Positions 31,449 through 42,200 of a stretch of 64,000 bases of DNA are shown in pieces (positions within the stretch are counted from its first letter, which is position 1; each line of letters begins with the position of its first letter). The notes beneath the pieces are model-generated. The model was not told the origin of the DNA. It saw only the letters and a list, made by a program, of their open reading frames with translations, and made no database searches. Source of the DNA: Laguncularia racemosa (Eukaryota > Streptophyta > Magnoliopsida > Myrtales > Combretaceae). The translations under genes were made by a program, and so were the position numbers. The stretch is from contig JBBMOL010000181.1 in the NCBI GenBank assembly GCA_037954665.1, forward strand, positions 1 through 64,000, given 5' to 3'.

Positions 31449-32095
31449 GCGAAACGATTCAAGGAAGCACTTAACGGGTTAATAAAGGATGTCCACGAAG
31501 CTGGAAAGGATTGGAGCAACCAGGAGAATGCACTTGCACTTGTACAAGTCATTCAAGGAGATCAAAGCATAGGAGGTTAAAGCTGCCAGCCTTGACAACG
31601 CTGGCCTGAGCACTGCCAGCCTTGACCCGGCGTTGCCATTCGCGCATGACAGAAGAACTACATCGGCTTACTACACCGCCGGCCATTCTACCCATCGTAC
31701 ATCCTACACCGGCTACTGTGACGCCGGCTTTCATTCCCTGTTTGTTATTTTTCCGCGACTTTATGATGTTATGTCATTTTGGGCTTTTATTATTACGAGT
31801 TGTAAACCCTAATATAAGCTTCTAGGGTTGAGAACAGAACATAAAACACACATACAAGGTTGAATAACACATTTTGAGAAAATTCCTCTCTTGGTTCTCT
31901 AAGGAACTTCTCTTGAACTTATCGGATTTCTTCCGTGGCGTTCATCCCGATTGTGGCGTCTACAGAATATACCAAGGTTCTTGCCTCACTTATAGGTAAT
32001 GGGTCGCGGTCCACTCGTTTGTTTTTGCATCTTGGGTTGCAAATTCCGAACGTATTGGTATTGGGTTTCGTCACACGTGGGCGTGGTTCGTATCA
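31364..32095 (+). repeat. Element A 3' LTR
   Basis: 732 bp, TGATGAG...TTCGTATCA with TGAT/ATCA ends, preceded by the PPT AAGAGGAGGGGAA (31351-31363). U3 contains a GC-rich stretch of repeated CCGGC and GCCAGCCTTGAC motifs (31584-31732). Bases 32096-32100 (TACCT) are the expected right TSD in H1. Confidence 0.9.
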
Positions 32096-32195
32096 TACCT
32101 TCAAGGTAAATGGGCAACGATTGAAGTTGTACTTTGAGACTCAAAGGGAAAAAGAGGGCCAAGAGGAGTTTAAACTCCACCCTCTTGTGAATTGA
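32096..32195 (+). pseudogene. H1 integrase C-terminal tail
   Basis: About 32 codons, 'TFKVNGQRLKLYF...EEFKLHPLVN' then TGA. Identical in layout to the H2 tail. This is the point where A inserted. Confidence 0.8.
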
Positions 32196-33339
32196 TCAGA
32201 TGTAATCTCAGTTCGTCGAGCAAACTACGTTAACCAAAAGCGCTTGATGGGAGCCAACCCATGCATTTCTTTAGGTAAGTTTTTCTTTCTTTACTCCATT
32301 CAATTACTCTCTATTATTTTTGGCATTAACTTAGTAGGAAATTCCATCTTTTGCGGATCTAATGTATGTAGGGAGAGTGAAGCTTGCAAAAAGGAGGTAA
32401 GTTGAACATTTTGCAAGTTTCATGGGAATACACAGTCGTGTATGGAGAAAAAAATCCATAGAATAATACACGCCCATGACACACGGCCGTGTACCATGGG
32501 CGTGTGCCCGTGTAGTTGACCGTGTATTTGAGTTTAAAAAAAAAAAACACTAACACACGGCCGTGTATATGGCCGTGTGTCAAACCATGTCTTTCTAGCA
32601 CGATCGGTTCTTTTATTTCGAAACCCTCCGATTTTTATTTTCATTTTCAACTATCCTTTCCATATCAATTCACTCCTTCTCCATCATCTGTTTCATACAT
32701 TCTAGGATCCATTTCAGGCAGTAAAGGTAAGATTTCTCCCTCGATTCTTCTTCAATATGCAATTTTTGCTCCATTCATTTAAGTTTTTCGGATTACATAG
32801 CACTTCATGCATGATTTCGAAGGTAATTCGAGTTTTCTCAAGGGGCTTTTGCATCTTTCAGTTGATTCTTTCCTAGTATTGATCTTTTCTTATGTTTTTA
32901 CTTATTTATACTAGGATTCAAGACGTATTTTTGCACAATTTCCATGTTTACCTTAAAACCTAGGTTTTGTATTCTTGTTTTGCGAATTTTTGTGGAACTT
33001 AGGTTGTTATTAGGTTACATGGTGGGTAGTTATTAGCTTATTATCAATGATTTTGTGCAAAATGGGTTTTACACGGTCGTTTCCTTGGGTGTGTAGTTTT
33101 GAACGGTGGAGGGAAGCGTTTCTGCGAAAGACACGCCCATGCATGTCACAATACACAGGCGTGTGTTTAATTCTTAGATTCTTTTTGCTCTTCATCCTCT
33201 GATTTTAGTCTGTATTCCCTCATGCATGGCCATTCCTCATCATTATTACAACTTATTGTGTGATGATTCATATTTTTTTTTTAGATGTATTAAGTTATTT
33301 GGTGGAAGTTATGAGAATTTTCTTTATTTTCTTGTTCAG
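32195..33339 (+). other. H1 region between integrase and env-position ORF
   Basis: Holds a post-pol hairpin variant (ATGGG 32247, CCCAT 32262) followed by TTTAGGTAAGT (32270-32280), ACACGGCCGTG-type palindromes (32430-32590; 33070-33170), pyrimidine-rich leader-like DNA (32600-32720), a good 5' splice-site match AAAG|GTAAGA (cut 32726/32727), and a pyrimidine tract with TTGTTCAG ending at 33339, immediately before the ATG. No ORF supported. Confidence 0.6.
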
Positions 33340-34590
33340 ATGACTCGCAAGAAGACATTAGCACAAAAGAGAAAAAGATCAGACGAAGCAAGTAGTAGTA
33401 GGGGAGCATCTCGTTATCTAATTGGCATAAGACAAGAGCACAAACCCATCTACGACGAGTTCAAAAACTTAAAAATTATTCGACCCAACGTCATGATTGA
33501 TTAGGAAGTGTTAGAACGTTTTGGTATTAGGGATGCATGTGAGGAGCTTCTTCAAGATCAAGCTTGGCAGAATCTTTTTGCCATTGAGGAGAAGATTTAT
33601 AAGGAGATCACACTCACTTTTATCTCTACTTTTACTATCCAGGATGGCATTAGCATAGGGTTGGACAACGAGGTAGAATTTTTTGTCATGGGAGATTATT
33701 AGCGATATTCCATGACGGACTTCATTGCGGAAATGGATCTTTATGATCCTCCTTTCCTCCAGAGCCAAGAATTCCACTAACTCCCTGCTTCATTTCCTCG
33801 AGGATTTCGACCCAGCGATTATTGGGGCAGATTGGGTAAACTAACATATAACACTTCTGCTAAGAAGGGATCTTCCTTTAGTCGATTGTCTTGCTGGGTA
33901 CTGCACTACATTTTTGCTCGCTCCACTACGAGTCGCACGAATTCTGGGGGTGTGGTGAACGCCCGCAATGTCTTTCAGTTATGGAGCATGGATTCTCACA
34001 CCAAGGGGAATGTAGGGGTATTCGCTGCATTTTGCATACTCCGCCAATCTGAGGCTGGGAGTTTAGGTGTCTTCACAGGAGCATGGATAACGTGCATTTT
34101 GAGGAACTTAGAGTTATTTCCCGTTCGGGAACCCGATGACTATGTGGGACAGTCACTGCGCTTAACGAATGGGACTATTATCAGCTGGGGGCATAGGGTT
34201 CCACAACTGGAGGAAGCTGGGGATGAATTTGCTGAATTAGAAGGAGATCCTATTCCTGGGGGGCAAGAGGAGGCTGAGATTCAAGAGGATGAACCATAGG
34301 AACCAAGAGCAAGGAGGTAATCAGCTGAGCTTCTTCGAGAATTATCTACTAAGGTTTAGTCCATGCGGGAGGAGCAACAGAGGATGATGAAGAAGCAGAA
34401 CAGGTTAAAACGGTTCCTTCGGAACTATTTTACTAAGCTGGGTGAGACGCTTAGGATAGACTTCGCATCTTGTAGCTGTTCTAGCGATGAGGACGTCCGA
34501 GTCGATCCACATACACGAGTCCTATGTTCTTCTCTTCGATAGGAAGAAAGCGGACATCAAGATGATTCGGACAAGGGGGATGAAGATTGA
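33340..34590 (+). pseudogene. H1 env-position ORF (ATHILA ORF-1-like)
   Basis: 416 codons in one frame with internal stops at 33502, 33700, 33777, 34297 and further 3'. Starts MTRKKTLAQKRKRS (nuclear-signal-like basic run). The middle (residues about 85-260) has the ATHILA ORF-1 look: 'YKEITLTFISTFTI', 'EVEFFVMGDY', 'SFPRGFRPSDYW', 'VLHYIFARSTTSR', 'VFAAFCILRQ', 'GAWITCILRNLELF'. The acidic tail (EFAELEGDPIPGGQEEAEIQ) leads to a coiled-coil-like stretch 'MREEQQRMMKKQNRLKRFL'. I see no signal peptide or membrane span, so calling it an envelope protein is not supported. Function unknown. Two of the stops are TAG where H2 has TGG. Confidence 0.75.
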
Positions 34591-34991
34591 AGAATAATTG
34601 TTGGGGCTTAGCTATTTAAATCCCCTCTGTGGGATTTCATTTATATTTTGTTTCTGCCAAAACTTTGTATTTAAATAGGGACGGATGATATTTTCGGATG
34701 CTTTTATTGTTCTTTCTTTATGCATTTATCTTTTTCTTTTGGTTTTTAGTTTTTCATTTTAGAGATTTTGTTAGATTGGTAGAGTACATGACTTTAGTTT
34801 CATGAGAAGGTTAGGGATGCTAAATGTTTGGTGTACTTTTCAAGGAATCATGGTCGATGCACATGAATTTTAATGATTTGAGTCGCTTCTAAAAAGTGGA
34901 TGCTAGAAGCGCAACTCTAATTTTGATCTAGGGGAGTCCTGTTCTCTTTCACCTTTATTTCCATTTTCCTTCCATGTTGTGTAGTTCAATG

Positions 34992-35031
34992 TAGACATTG
35001 GGGACAATGTCTAACTCTAAGTGTGGGGGAG
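34992..35031 (+). other. Internal hairpin-purine module of H1
   Basis: Nine-base stem TAGACATTG / CAATGTCTA around a GGGA loop, then ACTCTAAGTGTGGGGGAGGG. The stem sequence is unrelated to that of B/M (GAACAGTG). Confidence 0.65.
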
Positions 35032-36173
35032 GGATCTGAGTAAAGGAAGTTATATGAAATATAAGTGCTAACGAATCAAAATTCAAAAGTTTCCTCACTT
35101 AAGGTGTATTTAATGAATTACTAATAATCAAGAATTGCTAAGATTTAGTTATATGATTTACTGAGATGAAAAGTCTTGGGAATTTTGAAAATTTTTACTC
35201 TCTTATCTTGTTTTATAAATATTTTGCTAGAATTACAAGTTGAAATCCAAGGGAAGAGAATTACTTGTTATTTAAGCATTTATTTCAAGAATTGGGAGTG
35301 GATTAAGGTCACTAGTAAGTTTAGTATGCTTTTTCTTTTACTATTAATGTGAGTTTTGTAATTCTGAGTAATGGAGTAGATGATACTTGTAGCTTGGTGA
35401 TCCCTTTTCACAATTACTGGAACTAAGAACTTTGGGAGTAATGAATTTGAAAAAAAAAAAAAGTTCAAAAGTTGGCCTCATAGACTCAGGTAACTAAGCT
35501 TGAAGGGTGCCCTATTGAGGGAAAAACATCTATTGACTTGGGTGACAAACTCGGGATCAATGACTGAAAGCTCGCTACAAAGGTCGTGAGAATTGTCAAA
35601 GAAAACTGAACTTAATTAAGCTAAATTGGAAATTAATGGAAAATTAATTTAATTGAGATGGTAGACTTGACTCGAACAAGTAAATCCGAGGGACGCCCTC
35701 TACACTGAGGGGATAACGTCTGTTAACTTGAGTGATGAGCTAGGGATTATCAATTAAAAGTTCGCTACATGAGTCGGTTAACTAAGTAAAGTACTTAATG
35801 GAAAATCTCCCAATCTTGTTTAAAAGGATTAAAGAAAAGAGAAATCCAGGAGATAAGTAGATACAATGTGCCTTTACTCTTTATTGCATTACTTATAGGA
35901 GTGGCTAAGAGGGAAGTATACTCTACTTTACTGGTATTGATCTTTGTTCGGTTTCACTTTTGGGAATTTATGTTTAAATGATGAGAGTACTAGTTTAAGT
36001 CCCTTGGATTAGTCTTGAGAATTCTAGTATTTGTATTTTGTAAACAACTAATGGTAGGATTGAGTAGAGATTGCATAGTATGGAGGAGATCATGAGAATC
36101 AATGATGCGAAAAGAAGTTCTTGATTATTGAGTTAATGAAAATCTTGTCTTTGGTTTATCTTTGGCTTTATTC

Positions 36174-36211
36174 TGCTTGAGGACAAGCAAACGCTTAAGT
36201 GTAGGGGAGTT
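36174..36211 (+). other. Terminal hairpin plus PPT of H1
   Basis: TGCTTG-AGGA-CAAGCA, then AAGTGTAGGGGAGTT to the LTR start at 36212. Confidence 0.75.
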
Positions 36212-36600
36212 TGATGAGTACAAATTAACACTTGTATTTTTTATGAATTCTAGTGGTATATGTAATAAATTGATGTTATTTTGAAGAGTTTTGATACTTA
36301 AAAGAAAAAAATATTTCAGTTTCAGGACTGAGGACCACTATTTTGAGAGAAGATATCAACTTGGATTGAGATCGGATAAGAAAACACGAAGAAAAATGCT
36401 TTTTGGAAGGAATAGGGGAAGAGCACGGCCGTGTGTCAAGGAAACACATCCACAGAAGCACACACGGTTGAACACACGGTTGAAGGCACGGTTGAAGGCA
36501 CGGCCGTGTGTTGAGCTTGGAAAATCCATAGAAGCACACACGGTTGAGTACACGATTTAAGACACGGCCGTGTGTTATTTGCATGGGTTTTACTGACACT
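36212..36600 (+). repeat. H1 3' LTR, first 389 bp
   Basis: TGATGAGTACAAATTAACAC..., closely matching 36601-36995 over its whole length. Both end '...GGGTTTTA(C/T)TGACACT'. It stops where the H2 LTR begins with TG, so H2 either inserted at this point of the H1 LTR or the segment was duplicated in tandem. Confidence 0.8.
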
Positions 36601-37802
36601 TGATAAGTACAAATTAACACTTGAATTTCTTATGAATTCTAGTGGTGTATGTAATAAATTGATGTTATTTTCAGTTTGAGGACTGAAAACCACTATTTTG
36701 AGAGAAGATATCAACTTAGATTGAGATCAGATAAGAAAACACGAAGAAAAATGATTTTTGGAAGGAACGGGGGAAAAGCACGACCGTGTGTCAAGGAAAC
36801 ACGTCCACAAAAGCACACACGGTTGAGTACACGGTTAAAGGCACAACCGTGTGTTGAGCTTGGAACATCCATAGAAGCATACACGGTTGAATACACGGTT
36901 GAAGGCACGGCCGTATGTTGAGCATGGAACATCCACAGAAGCATACATGGTCCGAGACACGACCGTGTGTTATTTGCTTGGGTTTTATTGACACTACTCA
37001 AAGGCCAACCGTGTATAAGCTGTGTGTCTAGACCGTGTCCTTGAAAAAGTTAGCCGTTATAGGAGATTTTTGGGCTTCCATGCTTATATATATTCTCATT
37101 TTCTTCCAGAAAGAGGAGAGGAAGGCAGAGAGACACCTGAAGCAGATAGAAAGAATGAGAAAAGAAAGAAGAGGAAGAGATGGGGAAAGCTTACCAAAAG
37201 GAAAAGCAACATCAACGGATTCATCCTTCTCTTCTGAAGAGTTTATGCACACGGGTGATCCACGCAAAAAGAGATATAAAATGAGCGTGAATAAATACCG
37301 GCAAGTGTACTGGATCGGATCAAGTAATATAGTGAGAGAAGAGTGTCGAACCACGAAGATTGATTAAGTAATAGACCTTTATCAATTTCTACTATTATTT
37401 AGGCAATGATGTTTGATGAGAATTGAATGAATTATGCTAAATGCTCAAAAAGAGGATTATGTTTGAAAAATGATAAATTGACGGTGGGAAATAGAATCCA
37501 GCCTAATTTTACTAATCATATTGCCTTCATGTTATAATAACTCATAGCTATATGGATTTTCACAAGAAATTAACAAAACCTTAATCCTTTATCAAGTTTT
37601 AAAGTAATGTTACCCTAATTTAATTTAATAGCTCCCGCTAATTAAAATCAAACGAGGATTCTAATTCACAATCATAAATTTCCCAATTATATGATTGCCT
37701 AATATCTTTAAAATAATTTCTCCTAATCCCTTAGTGAAAAATTTAATAAAAATATTGCATGAAACACTTAGGTCAATTTCTAATAAGATTCAATAACGAT
37801 GC

Positions 37803-39544
37803 TGATAGAGCCATTTTATACTCAATCTTTATAGTATAAATTGTGTTAAATTATTATTGATTTTATAGAAATCATAAGGAAATGGTACTTTAATTCTATC
37901 ATCGTGATAAATCAGGTTAAATGGAGTCAAGGATGCCAATTCAAGTAAATTAGAGAAGTCATCTACAACTTGGTTCAAAGACAAGGATTTACACCGCCGG
38001 AGGGAAGTACATGGGCGTGTAATTGAAGTACACGGCCGTGTACTTGGTTTTGAATCAATAGGAAGATACACGGTTAAAGTACACGGTCGTGTATCGGAAG
38101 CATGGTTTGAGGAACGGCCATGGCGCAAACCGTGCTACACACTGGACAAGAAGGCGGAAATGAGGACTTTGAACAGAGAGAGACACGGCTTAGGGCATGG
38201 CCGTGGTGGAAGCCGTGGGAGAAACCGTGCTTGGAGCCGTGGCGGAAGTTAGACGTGCCAAGGAGAAGAAAGTGTGGAACATCAACCAGATGAAGGCACG
38301 GCTTGAAATCTAGCCGTAGGTGTAACCGTGGTACACACTGGACACGGATGAAGACTTGAAGATTATGCACAGATGAAGGCACGGCTTGAAATCTGGCCGT
38401 GTGTGTAACCGTGGTTCACACTGGGCGCGGATGAAGACTTGAAGAATATGCACAGAGGATGGCACGGCTTGACCCACGGCCGTGTGTTGGGGCGTGCCAG
38501 GCAGACGAATCTTCACTTCTCGAAATCTACTTGGAAAAGGAAAGATATTTTCGTATCTTGCTAGCAAAAGATCACATGCCATCTCCCTAACAATATAAAT
38601 AGAACCAACCCTAGAGGGTTAAGAGAACTTTTGAATCTTTGAATCTTGGATCACCTTGGAGACAAGAAGGAAACGCGGAGGCAGAGCAGGCAGCCGGAAA
38701 CAGAGGCTTGTTATGTTTTTATTTTTATTTTTCGTTTTATTGATGAACATGAGTAGCTAAGCTACTTTTCTAGCCAAAGGGTCATAGATGTTTAATTCTC
38801 CACGAATTGTGAGGTCTAATTAACTTGTATTTATTCTATTCTTTGCTTTCGGGTATTCATATATCTTCTGATCGTTTTGTCATTATTATCTTTGTTGATT
38901 GGTATGAATAGAGCTCTTCTACTCAATTAGCAAGTTAATATATTGTCAACTAGCACGTCAAATCCGTAATTGTTTGATTGTTCTAGTCTTAGTGACGCAA
39001 TAACATGTTTGGTTATAAAAGAGATGATCGAATTCATGTTATGGAGGTGTGTGATCATGTTTAAATAGGTTATCTTATAATCTACTGGCATGAATTGGTG
39101 GTCTCTCTAGATCTTAATGCTATTGATAGATTAAATCCTAAGCGCTTGTCTAGGGTTGTTTAATCAATAAGAGAAATAATTCAAAGCGCTTGTCTGAGGT
39201 TATCGAGGAAGTAAGGAGAGATAGGTTGTTAGAGCTTGTTAATAACCATAACCAGTTTATCTAGAACTAAGAATAGAAAACATTTGCATCGATGATCAAT
39301 TCCTAGAATTGAACTATCTTGATTCCTTTGGCTAGGCTTTTATTAATATCCGATTTTCTTACCTTGTTTTACTTCATTTTGATTCACAAACAAACCCCCC
39401 CCCCATTTTTCTTTTCCCTTTTATTCTCCTTGAATAGAAATAAGTTTAACCAATCTCTGTGGATTCGACCCTACTCACCACTATATGCAAATCATATAAT
39501 TGTCTAAGGGTAGGTTTTATTTTTGTTGGATTCGACACCCATCA
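37803..39544 (+). repeat. Element B 5' LTR
   Basis: 1742 bp, TGATAGAGCC...CACCCATCA, with CACGG/CCGTG array 38010-38500 and TATAAATAG at 38594-38602. Differs from the 3' LTR by roughly 1-2% by eye. Confidence 0.9.
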
Positions 39545-39549
39545 AATTT

Positions 39550-39567
39550 TGGCGCCGTTGTCGAGGA
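39550..39567 (+). other. PBS of element B (tRNA-Asp type)
   Basis: TGGCGCCGTTGTCGAGGA, five bases after the LTR, two changes from the usual Athila PBS. Confidence 0.85.
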
Positions 39568-39595
39568 TTGGTGTCAAATTTATTTCTATTCTTGT

Positions 39596-41863
39596 ATGAC
39601 TCGTTCTTCTCAGACAGGTAAACTAACTTATAATCCGAAGATTGAGAAGACTCTAAAGAGGCTACGACAAGAAGCTAGATCATCCCTCGGACCGAACTTA
39701 GTATCGAACTTGTTTGATTCATCCCTTGATTCTGAAGAAGAGGACGACATGGCAAATCTCGAGAGAACCTTAAGGGAGTTGGCTACACCGGATGTGAATC
39801 AACAACCACTTTGTATTCACTATCCCGAACTAGCTGTGGAATTCGAATTGAAATCTGGGTTGATACATCTGCTACCTACATTTCATGGTCTTGAGAATGA
39901 AGATCCTCACAAGCATTTGAAAGAGTTCCATATAGTGTGTTCTAGTATAAGGCCGCAAGGAATAACCGACGATCAAATCAAGCTACGCGCTTTTCCATTT
40001 TCTTTAAGTATTAAAGCTAAAGATTGGTTGTTTTATTTGCCTCTAGGTTCTATAACCACATGGACTGATATGGTGAGACTCTTCTTGGACAAATTCTTCC
40101 CCACATCCAGAGCCGCTGGTATAAGAAGAGAAATTTGTGGTATAAAACAAAGGGACACCGAGACTCTTCATGAGTATTGGGAGAGGTTCAAGCAATTGTG
40201 TGCAAGCTGCCCACAACATGGGATATCTGAACAACTCCTTATCCAATACTTCTATGAGGGCCTACTTTCGATGGAAAGAAAGATGATGGATGCTGCAAGT
40301 GGAGGCGCCATAGTAAACAAAACCCCTGGTCAAGCTAGGGAATTGATCTCCATTATGGCTGCCAATTCGCAACAATTTGGGTATAGGCATGATACGTCTT
40401 CAAGGAAGGTAAATGAGGTAAATGTGTCTAACCTTGAACATCAAATTTCTAATCTTACCTCCCTTGTGCAGCAGCTAGCTCTTGGAAAAACACAGCAGGT
40501 GAAGGCTTGTGGAATTTGCGCTACTCCTAATCATCCGACCGACATGTGCCCCACATTGCAAGATGACAATCATGAACACGCCAATGCTGTAGGAGGATTC
40601 CCAGGACAGCCACAAAGGAAGTATGACCCCTACTCGAATACTTACAATCCTGGATGGAGGGATCATCCTAACTTCCGATATGGCAATAACCCTCAACATG
40701 TCCAACAATTCCAGCCTAAGCCATCACACCACGTACCCCAAGCTCCTTCCACTTCAGGTATGCCCCTTGAGGATATTGTTAAGTCTCTAGCTGTGAATAC
40801 CAAACAATTTCAGGAGGAAACAAAGCAAAGCATTCAAAACTTGGAGAATCAGGTAAGCCAACTTGCTTCAGTTGTAAACAGGTTAGAAACTCAAGGTAAG
40901 TTACCTTCTCAAACTATTACAAACCCGAAGCAAAGCGTTAATGTAATTACCTTGAGAAGTGGAACAGAATTGCAGGGATCAAATAAGAAAGGACATCCGT
41001 CTAATCTTGAGGAAGAGACCAAGAAAGAGATTTCGACTCCGAGTCAGCAGGGCGACCAGATTAGCAAGTCTCTAGTTGAGCCATCGAAGGTCACATTGAT
41101 ACCACCTCCTTTCCCTTCCAGATTAGCGAAATCCAAGAATGAAGCGGAAGAAAAAAAGATTCTGGAAACTTTTCGCAAAGTCGAGGTAAATATTCCTTTG
41201 CTTGATGCAATTAAGCAAATACTGCCCTTTGCTAGATTTCTCAAAGACTTGTGCACTAACAAAAGAAAGCTGAAAGGTAATGAAAAGATTAGTGTGAGTG
41301 AAAATGTTTCAACTATTATTCAGAAGAAGCTTCCTCCCAAATGTAAGGATCCAGGTATGTTCACCATTCCTTGCAAAATAGGTAATCTTGGAATCGCTAA
41401 AGCCATGTGTGATCTAGGAGCTTCTATCAATGTCATGCCTTTGTCTGTTTATCAACATTTAAATGTTGGTCCTTTAAAAGAAATGGGTATTATTGTTCAA
41501 CTTGCTGATAGGTCCAATGTTTATCCTGAGGGAGTTTTAGAGGATGTTTTAGTTCAAGTCAATGGATTGGTTTTTCTTGCTGATTTTTATGTGCTTGACA
41601 TGGACGATAGTGATTCTCATACTTCATCACTAATATTATTAGGGTGACCATTCCTTAAGACTTCTAAAACGAAAATCGATGTAAATGATGGCACCCTCAC
41701 TATGGAATTTGATGGTGAAGTGATTAAATTTAACATTTATGATGCCATGAAACATCCTAACGATATCTCTCCTGTTTTTGTTACGGATGTTATTAACCCA
41801 TCACCACAGGCACCAAGGCTGGAATCAAAATCCTTATCCGAATATTTAGCCAGGAGCGTCTAG
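39596..41863 (+). pseudogene. Element B Gag-protease polyprotein (one nonsense codon)
   Basis: Starts MTRSSQTGKLTYN at the ATG after the PBS; the longer upstream reading begins inside the LTR and is not used. Capsid fold ('FPFSLSIKAKDWLFYLP', 'ETLHEYWERFKQLCASCPQH'), CX2CX4HX4C knuckle (CGICATPNHPTDMC), coiled 'IQNLENQVSQLASVVNRLETQ', retropepsin-like 'MCDLGASINVMP'. TGA at 41645-41647 stands where B2 has CGA (Arg in LLGRPF), a CpG transition. Beyond it the frame runs to TAG at 41861. A single recent lesion suggests the gag frame was maintained until recently. Confidence 0.88.
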
Positions 41864-41888
41864 CCAAAGACGTTAAAGAAAGGCGCTT

Positions 41889-41906
41889 CATGGGAGGCAA
41901 CCCATG
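41889..41906 (+). other. Post-stop hairpin of B
   Basis: CATGGGAGGCAACCCATG, 26 bases after the stop. Confidence 0.65.
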
Positions 41907-42161
41907 TAAAAAAAAAAAAAAGTTTTGTTTTACATTAGTTTTGGTTTGTTTTAGTTTTGTTTTATTTTAGTTTAGTTTGTTTTGATTTTAGTGTAGTTTT
42001 GAACTCTTTGGATCAGCTGCAGCAAGGATACACATAATCAGATGACACTTTCCAGAAGCTTAAGGGGAGAACTCCAATACCAGGGAAGTACCAGTATTTC
42101 CTTTCTCTTATTCTCTAATGCTCCTTGAGTTGTTAATTCCTTTTCAATTGTGCTAAATTAG

Positions 42162-42200
42162 GAACAGTGAGGACATTGTTCAAGCTAAGTGTGGGGGAGA
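42162..42200 (+). other. Internal hairpin-purine module of B
   Basis: GAACAGTG-AGGA-CATTGTTC. The C to T change relative to B2 gives a G.U pair, so pairing persists. AAGTGTGGGGGAGA follows. Confidence 0.6.

Larger units (their letters stand above)
1..32095 (+). mobile_element. Element A: CRM-like chromovirus (Ty3/gypsy), interrupted by nested insertions
   Basis: Host element of the left half of the window. Surviving pieces are 1-1654, 18096-18790, 20154-20682, 25186-25323 and 30116-32095, all on the plus strand and in gag, RT, RNaseH, integrase order. The two LTR copies (1-383 partial; 31364-32095) are close to identical. Three insertions (solo LTR, E, D) can be removed at their TSDs and the pol frame resumes at the exact codon. 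The C-terminal part of gag, the protease and the RT N-terminus are missing at the 1655-18095 gap. CRM-like assignment rests on the RT/RNaseH block (HGLASFYRRFVKDFS type), the initiator-Met PBS and a polyprotein that reads into the 3' LTR. The window cuts the 5' LTR, so the 5' TSD is not visible. Confidence 0.85.
34591..36211 (+). other. H1 3' untranslated region
   Basis: AT-rich, no ORF supported. Contains the internal hairpin-purine module (34992-35031), the conserved stem block twice (about 35500-35600 and 35690-35790) and the terminal hairpin/PPT. Confidence 0.7.
32096..36600 (+). mobile_element. Element H1: 3' part of an Athila-type element with env-position ORF
   Basis: Resumes after A with the last codons of integrase (TFKVNGQRLKLYF), which align with H2 at 62015-62115. 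Leader-like region, env-position ORF, 3' UTR with modules, PPT and the first 389 bp of the LTR follow. The upstream part lies left of the window. Confidence 0.85.

Noticed and set aside
31549..31734. GC-rich patch of the A LTR as a CpG-island-like host promoter
   Set aside because: Located inside U3 of the LTR, with collinear LTR ends and a PPT. There is no adjacent host gene.
33340..34590. Retroviral-type envelope glycoprotein
   Set aside because: Position fits, but there is no signal peptide, membrane span, furin-type site or Cys pattern visible. It resembles ATHILA ORF-1 instead.
36350..37000. Overlapping frames rich in HGRV, TRPC and HTAVP (also 2291-2548, 7654-7911, 13998-14228, 15691-16074, 38074-38382, 43417-43824)
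   Set aside because: They are translations of the CACGG/CCGTG arrays in LTRs, read on several frames and both strands, with no domain and no conserved frame. Not genes.
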